In this document: piece after piece, positions 1 through 8,510 of the stretch
Position numbering within the stretch: the stretch's first letter is position 1
Layout: each line of letters opens with the position of its first letter
Assembly: GCF_008639165.1 (NCBI RefSeq)
Contig: NZ_CP029197.1
Span: forward strand, 3,782,001-3,846,000
Direction of reading: 5' to 3'
Length of the DNA stretch: 64,000 nucleotides
From: Streptomyces venezuelae ATCC 10712
GTDB taxonomy: Bacteria > Actinomycetota > Actinomycetes > Streptomycetales > Streptomycetaceae
The notes under the pieces: model-generated
Seen by the model: only the letters and a program-made list of their open reading frames with translations
Told to the model about the DNA's origin: nothing
Databases searched by the model: none
Position numbers and translations under genes: made by a program

Positions 1-4
1 CCAG

Positions 5-397
5 ATGCAGCCCCGCCCGACGCATGGCGCCCCCGCGCCCGTCCCCGCGCACCCGGCGGTGGCCGACGCCATGGCCACCGCCGGGCCGCTGGTCTGCGAC
101 GACATGACCGTGGAGGTGGCCTTGGCCGTCATGGCCGGGGCCCACACCACGCACCTGCTCGTCTGCGACAGCGATGACCAGTGCACCGGCCTGGTCACCC
201 GGGCCCAGCTCACCGCCGTCCGGGAAAGCCCCACCTACACGGACCGGCTCCAGCTGCGCGACCTCTCCGGCGCCGGCGGGCCGCTCACCTCGGCCACCGA
301 ACGGGACGACACTCCGGGCGCCCTCGCTCCCGTCCTCGATCCCGTCCTCGATCCCGCCGGCGCTCCCGCTCCCGCCCTCGTCCTCGTCCTCGCGTGA
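5..397 (+). CDS. CBS-domain protein (possibly cut by window edge)
   Basis: A 130-residue product whose first 85 residues read like a CBS pair: an N-terminal helix (VADAMATAGPLVCDDMTVE), then a V-A-L-A-V-M-A-G helix and a hydrophobic strand ending in GLVTRAQL. CBS domains bind adenosyl ligands and usually regulate a partner. The tail is a low-complexity LDPVLDPAGAPAPA stretch, so only one CBS unit is complete. The first Met lies 4 bases from the window edge, so the true start may be upstream. It lies 49 nt ahead of the next small gene on the same strand and may share its transcript. Confidence 0.6.
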   Translation: MQPRPTHGAPAPVPAHPAVADAMATAGPLVCDDMTVEVALAVMAGAHTTHLLVCDSDDQCTGLVTRAQLTAVRESPTYTDRLQLRDLSGAGGPLTSATERDDTPGALAPVLDPVLDPAGAPAPALVLVLA

Positions 398-446
398 ACC
401 GCCTCACCACGGCGGAATCATCCCCTCCCTCTCCCTGTGAGGCATC

Positions 447-743
447 GTGCGCTGTGTCATCGCCCGCTTCCCCTTCGACCTCACCAAGAGCGGCGTCCTG
501 GACTCCATGAAGGGCGTCAAGCCCGAGGAGATCGTCGGCGCGTCCGTGATCATCGGCCGCCGCAGCTACCCCGCCAAGCAGGTCGGCGAGGTCATCACCC
601 GCCAGGACCGTCGCGACTTCAGCGCGGCTGAAGTCCTCCGCGCCATGACCAAACTCGGCTTCACCTGCCGCGGCCTCCCCCAGGACACCATGCCCACCCG
701 CGCCGCCGACCCGTTCCAGCACGCCTCCGCGATGCTCGGCTGA
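447..743 (+). CDS. small conserved actinobacterial protein, paralogue of the 34313 gene
   Basis: A 98-residue protein starting at GTG. It opens MRCVIARFPFDLTK and contains VKQ/AKQVGEVITRQDRRDFSA and RAMTKLGF blocks that recur almost unchanged in the protein at 34313-34600. I know of no assigned function. The basic, Arg/Lys-rich middle and the paralogue's position behind a cold-shock gene suggest an RNA-related or cold-response role, which is inference. The start was chosen because the paralogue begins at exactly the same residue. A strong terminator follows. Confidence 0.75.
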   Translation: MRCVIARFPFDLTKSGVLDSMKGVKPEEIVGASVIIGRRSYPAKQVGEVITRQDRRDFSAAEVLRAMTKLGFTCRGLPQDTMPTRAADPFQHASAMLG

Positions 744-760
744 CGCACCCGAACAACCAA

Positions 761-794
761 GAGGGCCCGACCGGCACCCGCCGGTCGGGCCCTC
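761..794 (+). terminator. strong GC-rich hairpin terminator
   Basis: A perfect 14-bp stem: GAGGGCCCGACCGG (761-774) pairs with CCGGTCGGGCCCTC (781-794) across a 6-nt CACCCG loop. It lies 18 nt after the stop codon at 743. There is only a short C/T-rich tail, as is common for Streptomyces terminators. Confidence 0.85.
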
Positions 795-800
795 TCGCGT

Positions 801-1434
801 ATCGGCGGGCGGTTTCCTACGGGCGCCACGTCAGTGATCCTGTCCGCCCGGCACGCGAAAATCTATGTCGGCTGGAGTAGACATTGGGTCGTGGCACGGC
901 TATGTTTTTTCACGTAGCCCAGAGAGACAACAGGGCCCGGCAGAGACGAACTGCCGGGCAAGCAGTACCAGCAGTACAGGAAGTCGCAGTTCGCAGAACG
1001 GTGCGGCGGTGGAGTTTCGAAGCCAGGGATGTTGCAGGACGGCGACGGGACTGACGGCCGGACCGGGCGGCCCGCAGTGATCAGGGGCCGCCGCAGCGGG
1101 ACCGCGGTCATGGCAGATGCGGTACCCGTGAGTGCAGTACGCAGTACGCAGTACCCGTAGTAAGTAGTTGAACACCGAGGAAGAACGGAGGAACCGCGCC
1201 ATCAGGATCGCCCGGGCGTGCGTCTTGAGCCCGGGTACCGCAGGACATCGATAGTGAGGTGGTCTCCGGTCAAGCAACCGCGATCCCCGCAGCCCCGGCA
1301 TCAGTCAGGTCGGGTACGCGGACACAGAACGCCGGCGCAGTATCAGGGCCGGCAGGTGGTGTAGTAGTTCCTTCGGGGCCCTGGTGCCAGTACGGCACCA
1401 GGGTCCCTCGACGCGTTTCCCCAGAGAGGTGCAA
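801..1434. other. 634-nt intergenic region with hairpins and short repeats
   Basis: No convincing gene is present; the open frames on both strands lack codon bias and family motifs. The region does hold ordered structure. One hairpin is GGCTATGT (898-905) with ACGTAGCC (912-919) around a T-rich loop. A second is GCCCGGCA (935-942) with TGCCGGGC (952-959). A run of direct GCAGTAC repeats lies near 1133-1155. It is also somewhat less GC-rich than its surroundings. It could be a long leader of the regulator gene at 1435 or contain a small RNA. Confidence 0.5.
1375..1407 (+). promoter_or_regulatory. leader hairpin just upstream of the MerR-type gene
   Basis: GGGGCCCTGGTGCC (1375-1388) pairs with GGCACCAGGGTCCC (1394-1407) over a 5-nt AGTAC loop: a 14-bp stem with one G-U pair. 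It ends 27 nt before the start codon at 1435, leaving the GAGAGGTG ribosome-binding site exposed. It may be a terminator of something upstream, an attenuator, or an mRNA-stability element; the sequence does not decide which. Confidence 0.55.
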
Positions 1435-1773
1435 ATGACAGCAGATGACTCGTACGGCCGTCTCGACGACGACGACTACCCCGCCTACACGATGGGCCGG
1501 GCCGCCGAGATGCTCGGCACCACCCAGGGCTTCCTCCGCGCCATCGGCGAGGCCCGCCTGATCACCCCGCTGCGCTCGGAGGGCGGCCACCGCCGCTACT
1601 CCCGCTACCAGTTGCGCATCGCCGCACGCGCCCGCGAACTCGTCGACCAGGGCACGCCGATCGAGGCCGCCTGCCGCATCATCGTCCTCGAGGACCAGCT
1701 CGAAGAGGCCCAGCGCATCAACGCCGAATACCGCCGCGCCGCCACGACCGACGCGCCTCCAGAGTCGGCCTGA
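1435..1773 (+). CDS. MerR-type helix-turn-helix regulator without effector domain
   Basis: A 112-residue protein. Residues 15-60 give the MerR winged-helix pattern: YTMGRAAEMLGTT, then a wing ending in the signature EGGHRRYSRYQL. This is followed by a dimerisation helix (ILEDQLEEAQRINAEYRR). There is no effector or metal-binding domain. The ATG at 1435 was chosen because it carries GAGAGGTG 5 nt upstream and places the HTH at the N terminus. Its regulon is unknown, and it stands alone behind a long structured leader. Confidence 0.75.
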   Translation: MTADDSYGRLDDDDYPAYTMGRAAEMLGTTQGFLRAIGEARLITPLRSEGGHRRYSRYQLRIAARARELVDQGTPIEAACRIIVLEDQLEEAQRINAEYRRAATTDAPPESA

Positions 1774-1943
1774 GGTGAGTACGCCCGGCCCGGGGGCCCG
1801 CCCGAGCGGGGGTGCGGGAACACACCTCCCCGCCCCACTCCCGAGCCCGGAGCCGTGAGCCGATTACCTATCTCTGAGGTCCGGTCGGAGGGCGGCCCTG
1901 GTCGGGGACCAGGGCCTTCGCCGTCGTCCCGACCGTTATGCCG

Positions 1944-3218
1944 TCAGAACTCCAGCACCTCGCGGTCGAGCGGATAGCGGGCGTGGTGGGGGCCGTCGTA
2001 CGGCGAGGGCGTGATCGGGAGGACGCCGGTCGGCTGGGTGCCCAGGTTGTCGTCCCAGAGGCGGGGTTCGACCTGTCCGAGCACACGGAACTTCCGGAAG
2101 GTGAACGGCGGGCTGTCGGTCGGGAAGAACTCGGCCGTGGTCATCACCTGGAAGTGCAGGTGCGGCGTGGTCGAGTTGCCGCTGTTGCCGATCAGTCCGA
2201 GAACCCGGCCGGGTTCGACGTGATCGCCTTCCCTGACCCTGAGCGAGCCGGGCTTCAGGTGGGCGTAGAGCAGATAACGGCCCGGCGCGACCTCCACGGT
2301 CACGTGGTTGCCGACGGTCTCCTCGATCGGCGGCACCGGCGGCGTGATGGGCGGCGTGTTGTCCGGGATCCCGTCCTGGACCTCCACCACCCTGCCGCCG
2401 GCCGCCGCCACGACCGGCTGCCGGTAGCTCAGGTAGCTGGTGAGCCGCGCGGGGTCGCCTTCCCAGGTCTGCCCCTGCTCGCCGACCTTGTACCAGTCGA
2501 TCGCGAAGCGCTGCGGCACGTCGAAGCGGCCGTTGATCGGGCCGAGGCCGCGCCGGTGGTGGGTGTTGCCGCAGCACGACTCGCTGGAGTACCAGGTGCC
2601 GGGGCGGACCGGCGCGTCCAGGTTCAGCGGCGCGGTGCGGCCGGTCGGGGTGATCTGGACCGTCTCCTCGAACGGGGACGAGCCGGAGGCGGTGACGACG
2701 GCGCCCGAGAGGTGGTGTTCGAGGACCTTGGGCACGCGCTGACCGCGGTCGAGGGCCAGGTCGAGCCAGATCACCCACTGCTGGGAACCCGGGATCACGG
2801 TCGGCGTCGGCCCCGGGGGCGCCGGGGTGTACGCGTCCGCACCCGGCAGCGGATCACCCACCGGATTGGCGGCATCGGCCAGCGCCTGGCCACTCAGCGA
2901 GCCCACCACCCGGTGTGTACGGGCGTCCCGGACCTCGACCCGGTCGAGGCGCACCTTCGTGCTGCTGGACAGGGCGTTCGTGGTGAGCAGTTCGTACGAG
3001 AGGTGCGTCCTGCCGTCCGTGGCGTGGAACGGCGTCGGTTCGGTCATCACCGCCGCCGTCAACGGCGTGAACTGGGGGCCGGGTGCCGGACCGGCCCCGT
3101 CGGTCCCGTATCCGGGGACCGTGGCAGCCGTCAGCATGCCGGCCGCGAGCACGGCGGTCACGAGCCCGCGACGTAGCGGGCTCCGGCCGGTGCGGTTGCG
3201 AGGGTCGCGCTCTGCCAT
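1944..3218 (-). CDS. secreted M23-family peptidase
   Basis: A 424-residue protein. The N terminus is a twin-Arg-containing leader (RSPLRRGLVTAVLAAGMLTAATVPG), so it is probably exported. The C-terminal third is a LytM/M23 zinc-metallopeptidase fold: GGRVVEVQDG, GNHVTVEV, YLLYAHLKPGS, VLGLIGNSGNS and the HLHF motif that supplies zinc and catalytic histidines. An upstream NGRFDVPQRFAIDW segment probably holds the first H/D pair. Such enzymes cleave peptidoglycan cross-links or other peptides outside the cell. The ATG at 3218 was preferred over a far-upstream start because the signal peptide begins there. Confidence 0.8.
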   Translation of the reverse strand: MAERDPRNRTGRSPLRRGLVTAVLAAGMLTAATVPGYGTDGAGPAPGPQFTPLTAAVMTEPTPFHATDGRTHLSYELLTTNALSSSTKVRLDRVEVRDARTHRVVGSLSGQALADAANPVGDPLPGADAYTPAPPGPTPTVIPGSQQWVIWLDLALDRGQRVPKVLEHHLSGAVVTASGSSPFEETVQITPTGRTAPLNLDAPVRPGTWYSSESCCGNTHHRRGLGPINGRFDVPQRFAIDWYKVGEQGQTWEGDPARLTSYLSYRQPVVAAAGGRVVEVQDGIPDNTPPITPPVPPIEETVGNHVTVEVAPGRYLLYAHLKPGSLRVREGDHVEPGRVLGLIGNSGNSTTPHLHFQVMTTAEFFPTDSPPFTFRKFRVLGQVEPRLWDDNLGTQPTGVLPITPSPYDGPHHARYPLDREVLEF

Positions 3219-3383
3219 GGTGCTCTTCCAGTCGTCGGGTCCGGGGCCGCGAAGGGCACCGTCACGCCCCGCGCCGAGGCGCAGGCCCATGTGTAACCCG
3301 GCGACGCGCCGACCCGGGCCGATGGCACCGGCGCCGGGTCCGGACTCCACCCGTCCAGCCCCGCCCGTCCAGCCCCATCGGCC

Positions 3384-4043
3384 TCATCGGCCGTCGGTGC
3401 GCGAGGGGCTGACGAGACCGTGCTCGTAGGCGGTGATGACCAGTTGCACGCGGTCACGCAGGCCCAGCTTGGTGATGGCCCGGGAGATGTGGGTCTTCGC
3501 GGTCAACGGGCTGATCACCAGTGCCGCGGCGATCTCGTCGTTGGACCGTCCCTCCGCCACCAGCCTGACCACCTCGTTCTCACGCGCCGTCAGCGCGTGC
3601 AGTGCGGCAGCCGGCCGGGGGCGGTGCGCGAAGCGTTCGATGACGCGGCGGGTGACGCCCGGTGACAGCAGGGAGTCACCCGCCGCCACGATCTCCACCG
3701 CCCGGCGGAGCTCGGCCGGTTCGACCTCCTTGGTGAGGAAACCGCTCGCGCCTGCCCGTAGCGCCTCGAAGACGTGCTCGTCGGTGTCGAACGTGGTCAG
3801 GATGATCACCCTGGTCGCCGGCCGCTCCGCCAGGACGCGGCGGGTGGCCTCGATGCCGTCCATGCCCGGCATCCTGATGTCCATCAGCACGACGTCCGGT
3901 TCCAGCAGAGCGGCCTGGCGTACCGCCTCCTCCCCCGAGGCGGCCTCGCCGACGACGGTCAGGGTCTTCGCCCGGCCGAGCAGGCTACGGAACCCCGCCC
4001 GGACGAGCGCCTGGTCGTCGGCGAGCAGCACACGGATGGTCAT
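3384..4043 (-). CDS. NarL/LuxR-family response regulator
   Basis: A 219-residue two-component regulator. The receiver domain is complete: acidic DD pocket near residues 9-10, phospho-acceptor Asp in the VVLMDIRMPGMDG block, Thr in IILTTF and Lys in FLTKE. The C-terminal LuxR HTH reads LTARENEVVRLVAEGRSNDEIAAAL. The start codon overlaps the stop of the histidine kinase gene (ATGA), so the pair is translationally coupled. Its target is unknown; the membrane protein first in the operon is a reasonable guess. Confidence 0.9.
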   Translation of the reverse strand: MTIRVLLADDQALVRAGFRSLLGRAKTLTVVGEAASGEEAVRQAALLEPDVVLMDIRMPGMDGIEATRRVLAERPATRVIILTTFDTDEHVFEALRAGASGFLTKEVEPAELRRAVEIVAAGDSLLSPGVTRRVIERFAHRPRPAAALHALTARENEVVRLVAEGRSNDEIAAALVISPLTAKTHISRAITKLGLRDRVQLVITAYEHGLVSPSRTDGR

Positions 4044-5143
4044 GGCGCCAAGCCTGTCAGATGGTCCGCCAGCGGCAGGACGGCCCGGACCGCGAAGCCG
4101 CCACCGGTGTCGACGTGCAGCGTTCCCCCGAGGGCCGTGACGCGCTCCCGCATCCCGGTCAGGCCGTGCCCCTCCGTGAAACCCGCCGCCGAGCGCCCGT
4201 CGTCGGTGACCGTCACCACCAGGGCTTGCGGCCCGGCCTGCACCTGGATGGTGAGACGCCCGGCGTCGGAGTGGCGCAGGGTGTTGACCACCGCCTCCTG
4301 GACGACCCGATAGGCGGTGAGCGCCTGGGCCGCCGGAAGGGCTTCGACGTCGCCCTCCGTGTCGTAACGCACGTCCAACCCGGCGGCCTCCGCCTGCGCG
4401 ACCAGGTCGGCGACGGACTCCAAGCCGTGCTGCGGTACGTCCCGGAGCTCACCCACGAACGTCTTCAGGTCGGTCATGGCCCGGCTGCGCACGGCGATCG
4501 CGGTGCGCAGGGCGGCGCGCGCCTCCTCGGGCGAATCGTCCAGCGCCTCGACGGCGACGTTCAGGTGGACCCCGACGACGGCCAGGGTGTGGGCGACCAC
4601 GTCGTGGACCTCCCGGGAGATGGTCAGGCGCTGCTCGACCAGCCGGGTCTGTTCCAGTTGCAGGAGACGGGCCCGGTGCTCGGCCCGCCAACGGCCGTAC
4701 TGACGCCAGGAACTCGCCGCGGCCGTCACCAGGGCCAGCCAGAGCAGTTCGACGCCGCCCCGGGCGAGAGTCTCGGAAGCGTCCAGTCCCTGAACGGCCA
4801 GGCCGCCCGCCAGAGCGAGGGCGGCGACGGCGGAGGCCAGGCCCGGGCGGGTGAGCGCGGCGGTGAACAGGGCGACGGACAGGGGCCACACGCCGCCGCC
4901 CTCGAACAGGCCGGCGCTCTGGTAGCCGACGAGCACCGCCGCGGACAGGACGAGCACCGGCACGGGCCGACTGCGGCGGACCAACAGCAGACCGCCCAGG
5001 ATCACCCCCAGGGCGAACGTGCCGTGCCACGACAGCGGCGCGCCCACCGCGGCGGGGCCCGCGGCGATACCCACGGCCGTCAGCAGCGCCAGGGCCGGGT
5101 CCACCAGCCGGGCGTGCCGCCCGCTCTGCGGACGGGGGCTCAC
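4040..5143 (-). CDS. sensor histidine kinase, NarL-partner (HisKA_3) type
   Basis: A 367-residue kinase. Roughly residues 20-150 contain several membrane spans and no large extracellular domain. The dimerisation helix carries the phospho-acceptor in REVHDVVAHTLAVVGVH. The ATPase domain shows the N-box (EAVVNTLRHSDA) and glycine-rich GHGLTGMRERV. The GTG start at 5143 was chosen because it overlaps the preceding stop (GTGA) and gives a membrane-sensor length typical of the family. It phosphorylates the regulator encoded immediately downstream. The signal is not evident. Confidence 0.88.
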   Translation of the reverse strand: MSPRPQSGRHARLVDPALALLTAVGIAAGPAAVGAPLSWHGTFALGVILGGLLLVRRSRPVPVLVLSAAVLVGYQSAGLFEGGGVWPLSVALFTAALTRPGLASAVAALALAGGLAVQGLDASETLARGGVELLWLALVTAAASSWRQYGRWRAEHRARLLQLEQTRLVEQRLTISREVHDVVAHTLAVVGVHLNVAVEALDDSPEEARAALRTAIAVRSRAMTDLKTFVGELRDVPQHGLESVADLVAQAEAAGLDVRYDTEGDVEALPAAQALTAYRVVQEAVVNTLRHSDAGRLTIQVQAGPQALVVTVTDDGRSAAGFTEGHGLTGMRERVTALGGTLHVDTGGGFAVRAVLPLADHLTGLAP

Positions 5144-5775
5144 TTGACGAGGTCCGACGTCATGCGGGCCATCGTGCCCGACGCCGGAGGCGGGGACTTC
5201 GCCGCGGTGGCGGCCAGAGCCAGCCAGGCCAGGTTCAGGGCGATGACGATACGTTCGGCCAGTCCCAGGGGCGCGGTGTGGGTGAGCACCGCCCTGTCCA
5301 CGAACGCCACGGCGAACAGCACGAACGCCACCGACGAGGCCCACGCGAGCACGGTCAGCCCCCGCGCCTTCGAGACCCACGCCGACGCGCGCCGCCCGAC
5401 GACGGTCAGCCGGACGATCGCGATCGCCAGCGCGAGGAATCCCGTCCAGGCCGCGACTCCGTGCACGCCGTCGGAGAGCGAGGGACGGCTCCAGTTGCCC
5501 GGTGGGTCCGCCGGAAAGACGGCGGCGACGAGAACGCATCCCGCCCACACGTGCAGCAGCCACCCGCCCCACCCGCTGCCGACGGCCCGGACGGCCACAG
5601 CCGCCGACCCCGCCGCGACCGCCAGCAGGCCGACGGTCACCAGCCAGCCGTGCGGCAGGTTGACGTATCTGCTGACCGTCTCGGCCAACGGGTCGTATCC
5701 CCTGTGGACCGCGTCGGATATCGCGAAGGCAAGGACGGCGACGGCGAAGCAGGCGAGAGAGAATGTCTTGGTCAT
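5140..5775 (-). CDS. DUF998 family integral membrane protein
   Basis: A 211-residue protein with about six hydrophobic spans. Its first segment (FAISDAVHRGYDPLAETVSRY) is the DUF998 hallmark, followed by HGVAAWTGF in the middle. Function is unassigned. It is first in an operon with a histidine kinase and response regulator and overlaps the kinase start by 4 nt, so it may modulate or be sensed by the kinase. Confidence 0.8.
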   Translation of the reverse strand: MTKTFSLACFAVAVLAFAISDAVHRGYDPLAETVSRYVNLPHGWLVTVGLLAVAAGSAAVAVRAVGSGWGGWLLHVWAGCVLVAAVFPADPPGNWSRPSLSDGVHGVAAWTGFLALAIAIVRLTVVGRRASAWVSKARGLTVLAWASSVAFVLFAVAFVDRAVLTHTAPLGLAERIVIALNLAWLALAATAAKSPPPASGTMARMTSDLVK

Positions 5776-5902
5776 GGGACCGGACAGTAGGTCTGTCCTC
5801 CCCTCGGGGGCATCGTCCCGGACGCGTCATCCGAGTCTGCGTCAGCGGAGTACTCGACTACTCCGATCGATGTACGACGGAGCGGCGTACGACAGACCGA
5901 CG

Positions 5903-6556
5903 TCACGCCGTGGCGTAGGCGGCGAGTGCGGGTTCCAGCAGGCTGAAGGCGTTGTCCGCCTCCGTGATGACGGTGGCGGAGATCCGGGCGTTGTCCTGGC
6001 CGGCGAGGGTGAGTTCCTGGATGCGCCGGAAGAGCGTGCGGTGCACCGCGCCGAGCAGGGCCGCGGCGATGCGGGGGGTGAGGTCGCCGGGGGGTGCGCC
6101 GGTGGCGTCCGCCAAGGCGTCGGCCAGGGCGGCTTCCCGGCGGTCGTGCAGGTCGCGCAGCCGGGCGGAGAGGGTGGGGCTCTCGACGATCATGCGGGCG
6201 AACTCGGGGCCGGAGAAGCCGGCGACCGGGTCGGCGTCCGTGGCCGCGGCGGCGAAGGCACGGCGGAGGGCCGAGAGGGCCGACTCGCCGGCCTGACGGC
6301 TGGTCACCGCGTCGGCCAGGGAGGCCGCGAAGGCGTCCTGGTGGTCCAGAGCCAGGTCTTCCTTGTGCGGGAAGTAGTTGGTGACCGTCTTCTTCGCCAC
6401 CCGCGCGGCGGCGGCGATCTCGGCGACGGTGGTCCGCTCGAACCCCTGGGCGAGGAACAGGCCGGTGGCGACGTCGGAGATGAGCTGCCGGGTCTCCTGC
6501 TTCTTGGATTCGCGCAGGCCGGGAGGGGGTGGGGGCACGGCTCCATCAGTAGTCAT
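5903..6556 (-). CDS. TetR-family transcriptional repressor
   Basis: A 217-residue protein with an N-terminal TetR HTH: residues 17-65 read RQLISDVATGLFLAQGFERTTVAEIAAAARVAKKTVTNYFPHKEDL, the standard pattern ending in the aromatic-phenylalanine-x-x-K-E-D motif. The ligand domain is helical and unassigned. It is divergent from the VOC-fold gene at 6664, with 107 nt between them, and so most likely controls that gene and itself. Confidence 0.88.
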   Translation of the reverse strand: MTTDGAVPPPPPGLRESKKQETRQLISDVATGLFLAQGFERTTVAEIAAAARVAKKTVTNYFPHKEDLALDHQDAFAASLADAVTSRQAGESALSALRRAFAAAATDADPVAGFSGPEFARMIVESPTLSARLRDLHDRREAALADALADATGAPPGDLTPRIAAALLGAVHRTLFRRIQELTLAGQDNARISATVITEADNAFSLLEPALAAYATA

Positions 6557-6587
6557 GGCGCAATCTTACACTCGTAGCATTTTTATG

Positions 6588-6617
6588 TTGACAGCCTCAG
6601 TACGCCCGCAGTAATTT
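6588..6617 (+). promoter_or_regulatory. candidate housekeeping promoter for the VOC gene
   Basis: TTGACA (6588-6593) and TAATTT (6612-6617) are separated by 18 nt and lie about 47 nt before the VOC start codon. This AT-rich spot stands out in a high-GC intergenic space shared with the divergent TetR gene. Called by eye against the sigma-70-type consensus. Confidence 0.5.
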
Positions 6618-6663
6618 TACGTCCGTCGCAAGTTTCCCACGGAGCGAAGAACCACTGAGGAGA

Positions 6664-7068
6664 ATGTCCTTGCAGATCACCGCGTCCACCGTCTCGCTCA
6701 CCGTCGACGACCTCGCCGCCTCCCAGCGGTTCTTCACCACCCACCTCGGCTACACCGAGCAGGCCGCCGCCGAGGGCTTCGCCTCCCTGTCGCGCGACGA
6801 CGCCGCCGTCGACATCGTCCTGCTCGCCCGCGGCACCGAGGTACTGCCCGCCGACCAGCGCGACCGGCGCGCCTCCGGCCTGATCATCGCCTTCACCGCC
6901 ACGGGCATCGAGGACGAGGAGCAGCGGCTGCGCGCCGAGGGCGTCGAGATCACCATGCCGCTGCGCGAAGAGCCCTGGGGCGAACGCCTCTTCCAGGTCA
7001 CCGACCCCAACGGGGTGATCGTCCAGTTCGTCGAATGGGTCACCCCGCCCGCCCCGGTGGACGCCTGA
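6664..7068 (+). CDS. VOC-fold (glyoxalase/bleomycin-resistance) protein
   Basis: A 134-residue single-domain protein with two beta-alpha-beta-beta-beta repeats: LTVDDLAASQRFFTTHLGY at the front and FQVTDPNGVIVQFVEW at the end, the latter holding the usual metal-ligand Glu position. Family members are metal-dependent lyases, dioxygenases or drug-binding proteins; the substrate cannot be read here. GAGGAG lies just upstream of the ATG. Probably repressed by the divergent TetR protein. Confidence 0.8.
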   Translation: MSLQITASTVSLTVDDLAASQRFFTTHLGYTEQAAAEGFASLSRDDAAVDIVLLARGTEVLPADQRDRRASGLIIAFTATGIEDEEQRLRAEGVEITMPLREEPWGERLFQVTDPNGVIVQFVEWVTPPAPVDA

Positions 7069-7098
7069 GGCCCCGCCGCCGTCAGGCCGGGGCCGCCG

Positions 7099-7980
7099 TC
7101 AGGCCGGGCCCGGGGCCGACAGCTGGAGCGTGGCGAGTTTCGGCGGGTCGGTGACGATGTGGATGGCTGTGATACGGCCTTCGGCGACGGTGAAGGCGAT
7201 GGCGGAGAGGGGGGTTCCGTCAGGGCGCCAGGTCAGGTGGCCGGGGGCGCCGTCGAGTAGGACGGGACGGTGGCGGGCGGCCTCGCCGGAGAACATGCGG
7301 GCGCCTGCGGCGACCTTGGTGGCGCCGAGGGTGACGACCGCCCCGGCCGGGGTGTCGACGGTCAGCTTCACGTCCGGGTCGAGGACACGCAACAGCGCCT
7401 CGAAGTCGCCGTCGACGGCGGCCGCGCGGAAGGCGTCGACGACCTGTCGGTGTTCGCGGCCTGGGCCCGCCGGCCGGTCCGCGCCCCGGACCTTCCGGCG
7501 GGCGCGGGAGGCGATCATCTTGGTGGCGTCGGTGGACTTCCCCAGGATCCGGCCGATGTCCGCGAAGGGGACCGCGAACATGTCGTGCAGGACGAACGCC
7601 AGGCGTTCGCCCGGGGTGAGCGAGTCGAGTACGACGAGCAGGGCGAGGCCGACCGCGTCGGCCCGCACCGCCTGCTCGTCGGGCGCGGGGTCGTCGGCGG
7701 GTGTCACCACGAGGTCGGCGGACTGTTGGCCGTAGGCGGCCTCGGGGTGGGCCGTACGGGATCTCAGGAGGTCGAGGCAGATCCGGCCGACCACGGTGGT
7801 CAGCCAGCCGGCCAGGTTGCCGATGGTCGCCTCGTCCTGGCGGGCGAGGCGCAGCCAGGCCTCCTGGACGGCGTCCTCGGCGTCGGCGTGCGAGCCCAGG
7901 ACGCGGTACGCGACGGCGCGCAGCCGATCACGCTGGGCTTCGAACGCCTCGGAGACGAGGCCGGACGGGGCGGTGGTCAC
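7099..7980 (-). CDS. ECF41/SigJ-type RNA polymerase sigma factor
   Basis: A 293-residue sigma factor with region 2 (RVLGSHADAEDAVQEAWLRLAR), region 4 (LAFVLHDMFAVPFADIGRILGKSTDATKMIASRARRKV) and a C-terminal SnoaL-like extension (residues about 185-290) typical of ECF41. In that group the extension takes the place of a separate anti-sigma factor. The GTG start overlaps the stop of the upstream VOC gene (GTGA), so the two are co-translated. A second ECF41-like gene is at 10329. Confidence 0.88.
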   Translation of the reverse strand: MTTAPSGLVSEAFEAQRDRLRAVAYRVLGSHADAEDAVQEAWLRLARQDEATIGNLAGWLTTVVGRICLDLLRSRTAHPEAAYGQQSADLVVTPADDPAPDEQAVRADAVGLALLVVLDSLTPGERLAFVLHDMFAVPFADIGRILGKSTDATKMIASRARRKVRGADRPAGPGREHRQVVDAFRAAAVDGDFEALLRVLDPDVKLTVDTPAGAVVTLGATKVAAGARMFSGEAARHRPVLLDGAPGHLTWRPDGTPLSAIAFTVAEGRITAIHIVTDPPKLATLQLSAPGPA

Positions 7981-8360
7981 GGCTCGCGCCGCTCGCGGAG
8001 CGAGATCCGGTTGCCGTCCGGGTCCACGGCCTCGGCGCGGACACCGAAGGGGTAGTCCACGGGTTCGGTCTCCTCGAAGGTGACGCCGCGCCCGCGCATG
8101 AGCGCGAAGTCCTTCCGCAGGTCATCGGATTCGAGGATCAGCGGGCCGGGCGCGCCCGCAACGCCCGGCTGTCCCGTGGCCGCCGCGTGCGGCCACAGGA
8201 TGATCTGCACCGGGCTGTCGGGCGGCCCGACGGTGAGGAACCGCCCGTCGGGCCCGGGGAAGTCGAGCCGCTTCTCCAGGCCGAGTCCGTCGGTGTAGAA
8301 CCGCAGCGCGCGGTCCTGATCGGTGACGTAGATCGTCACGTACATGATGTCGGTCAGCAT
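7977..8360 (-). CDS. VOC-fold protein co-translated with the sigma factor
   Basis: A 127-residue protein with VOC repeats: MYVTIYVTDQDRALRFYTDGLG, FLTVGPPDSPVQIILWP, and AEAVDPDGNRISLRER at the end. The start is uncertain: ATG 8360 has GAGAGAA upstream, while an in-frame ATG at 8399 is also possible. It overlaps the ECF41 sigma gene by 4 nt. ECF41 sigma factors are typically linked to small enzymes of unknown substrate (carboxymuconolactone decarboxylases, oxidoreductases); a VOC partner is less usual. Confidence 0.78.
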   Translation of the reverse strand: MLTDIMYVTIYVTDQDRALRFYTDGLGLEKRLDFPGPDGRFLTVGPPDSPVQIILWPHAAATGQPGVAGAPGPLILESDDLRKDFALMRGRGVTFEETEPVDYPFGVRAEAVDPDGNRISLRERREP

Positions 8361-8510
8361 CCGGGTCTCGATTCTCTCGGGGGCGTCGACCGTTCGCATC
8401 GCGGTCGTCGCACCTATGACGGATGCCGGCGCGAGAAGGTGACAGGGCCCCTCGGGTGCGGCGGGGATGGACGCCTGACGCCCCGCCGGGCGTGCGATAG
8501 GTTCCCGGCC

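Noticed and set aside
900..1301. 133-codon minus-strand frame in the long intergenic region
   Set aside because: No codon bias, Cys/Leu/Arg-rich random composition, and it crosses two hairpins. Treated as non-coding.
4061..6577. 838-codon plus-strand frame opposite the kinase, DUF998 and TetR genes
   Set aside because: Shadow frame; the three minus-strand genes overlap in coupled fashion and have intact catalytic motifs.
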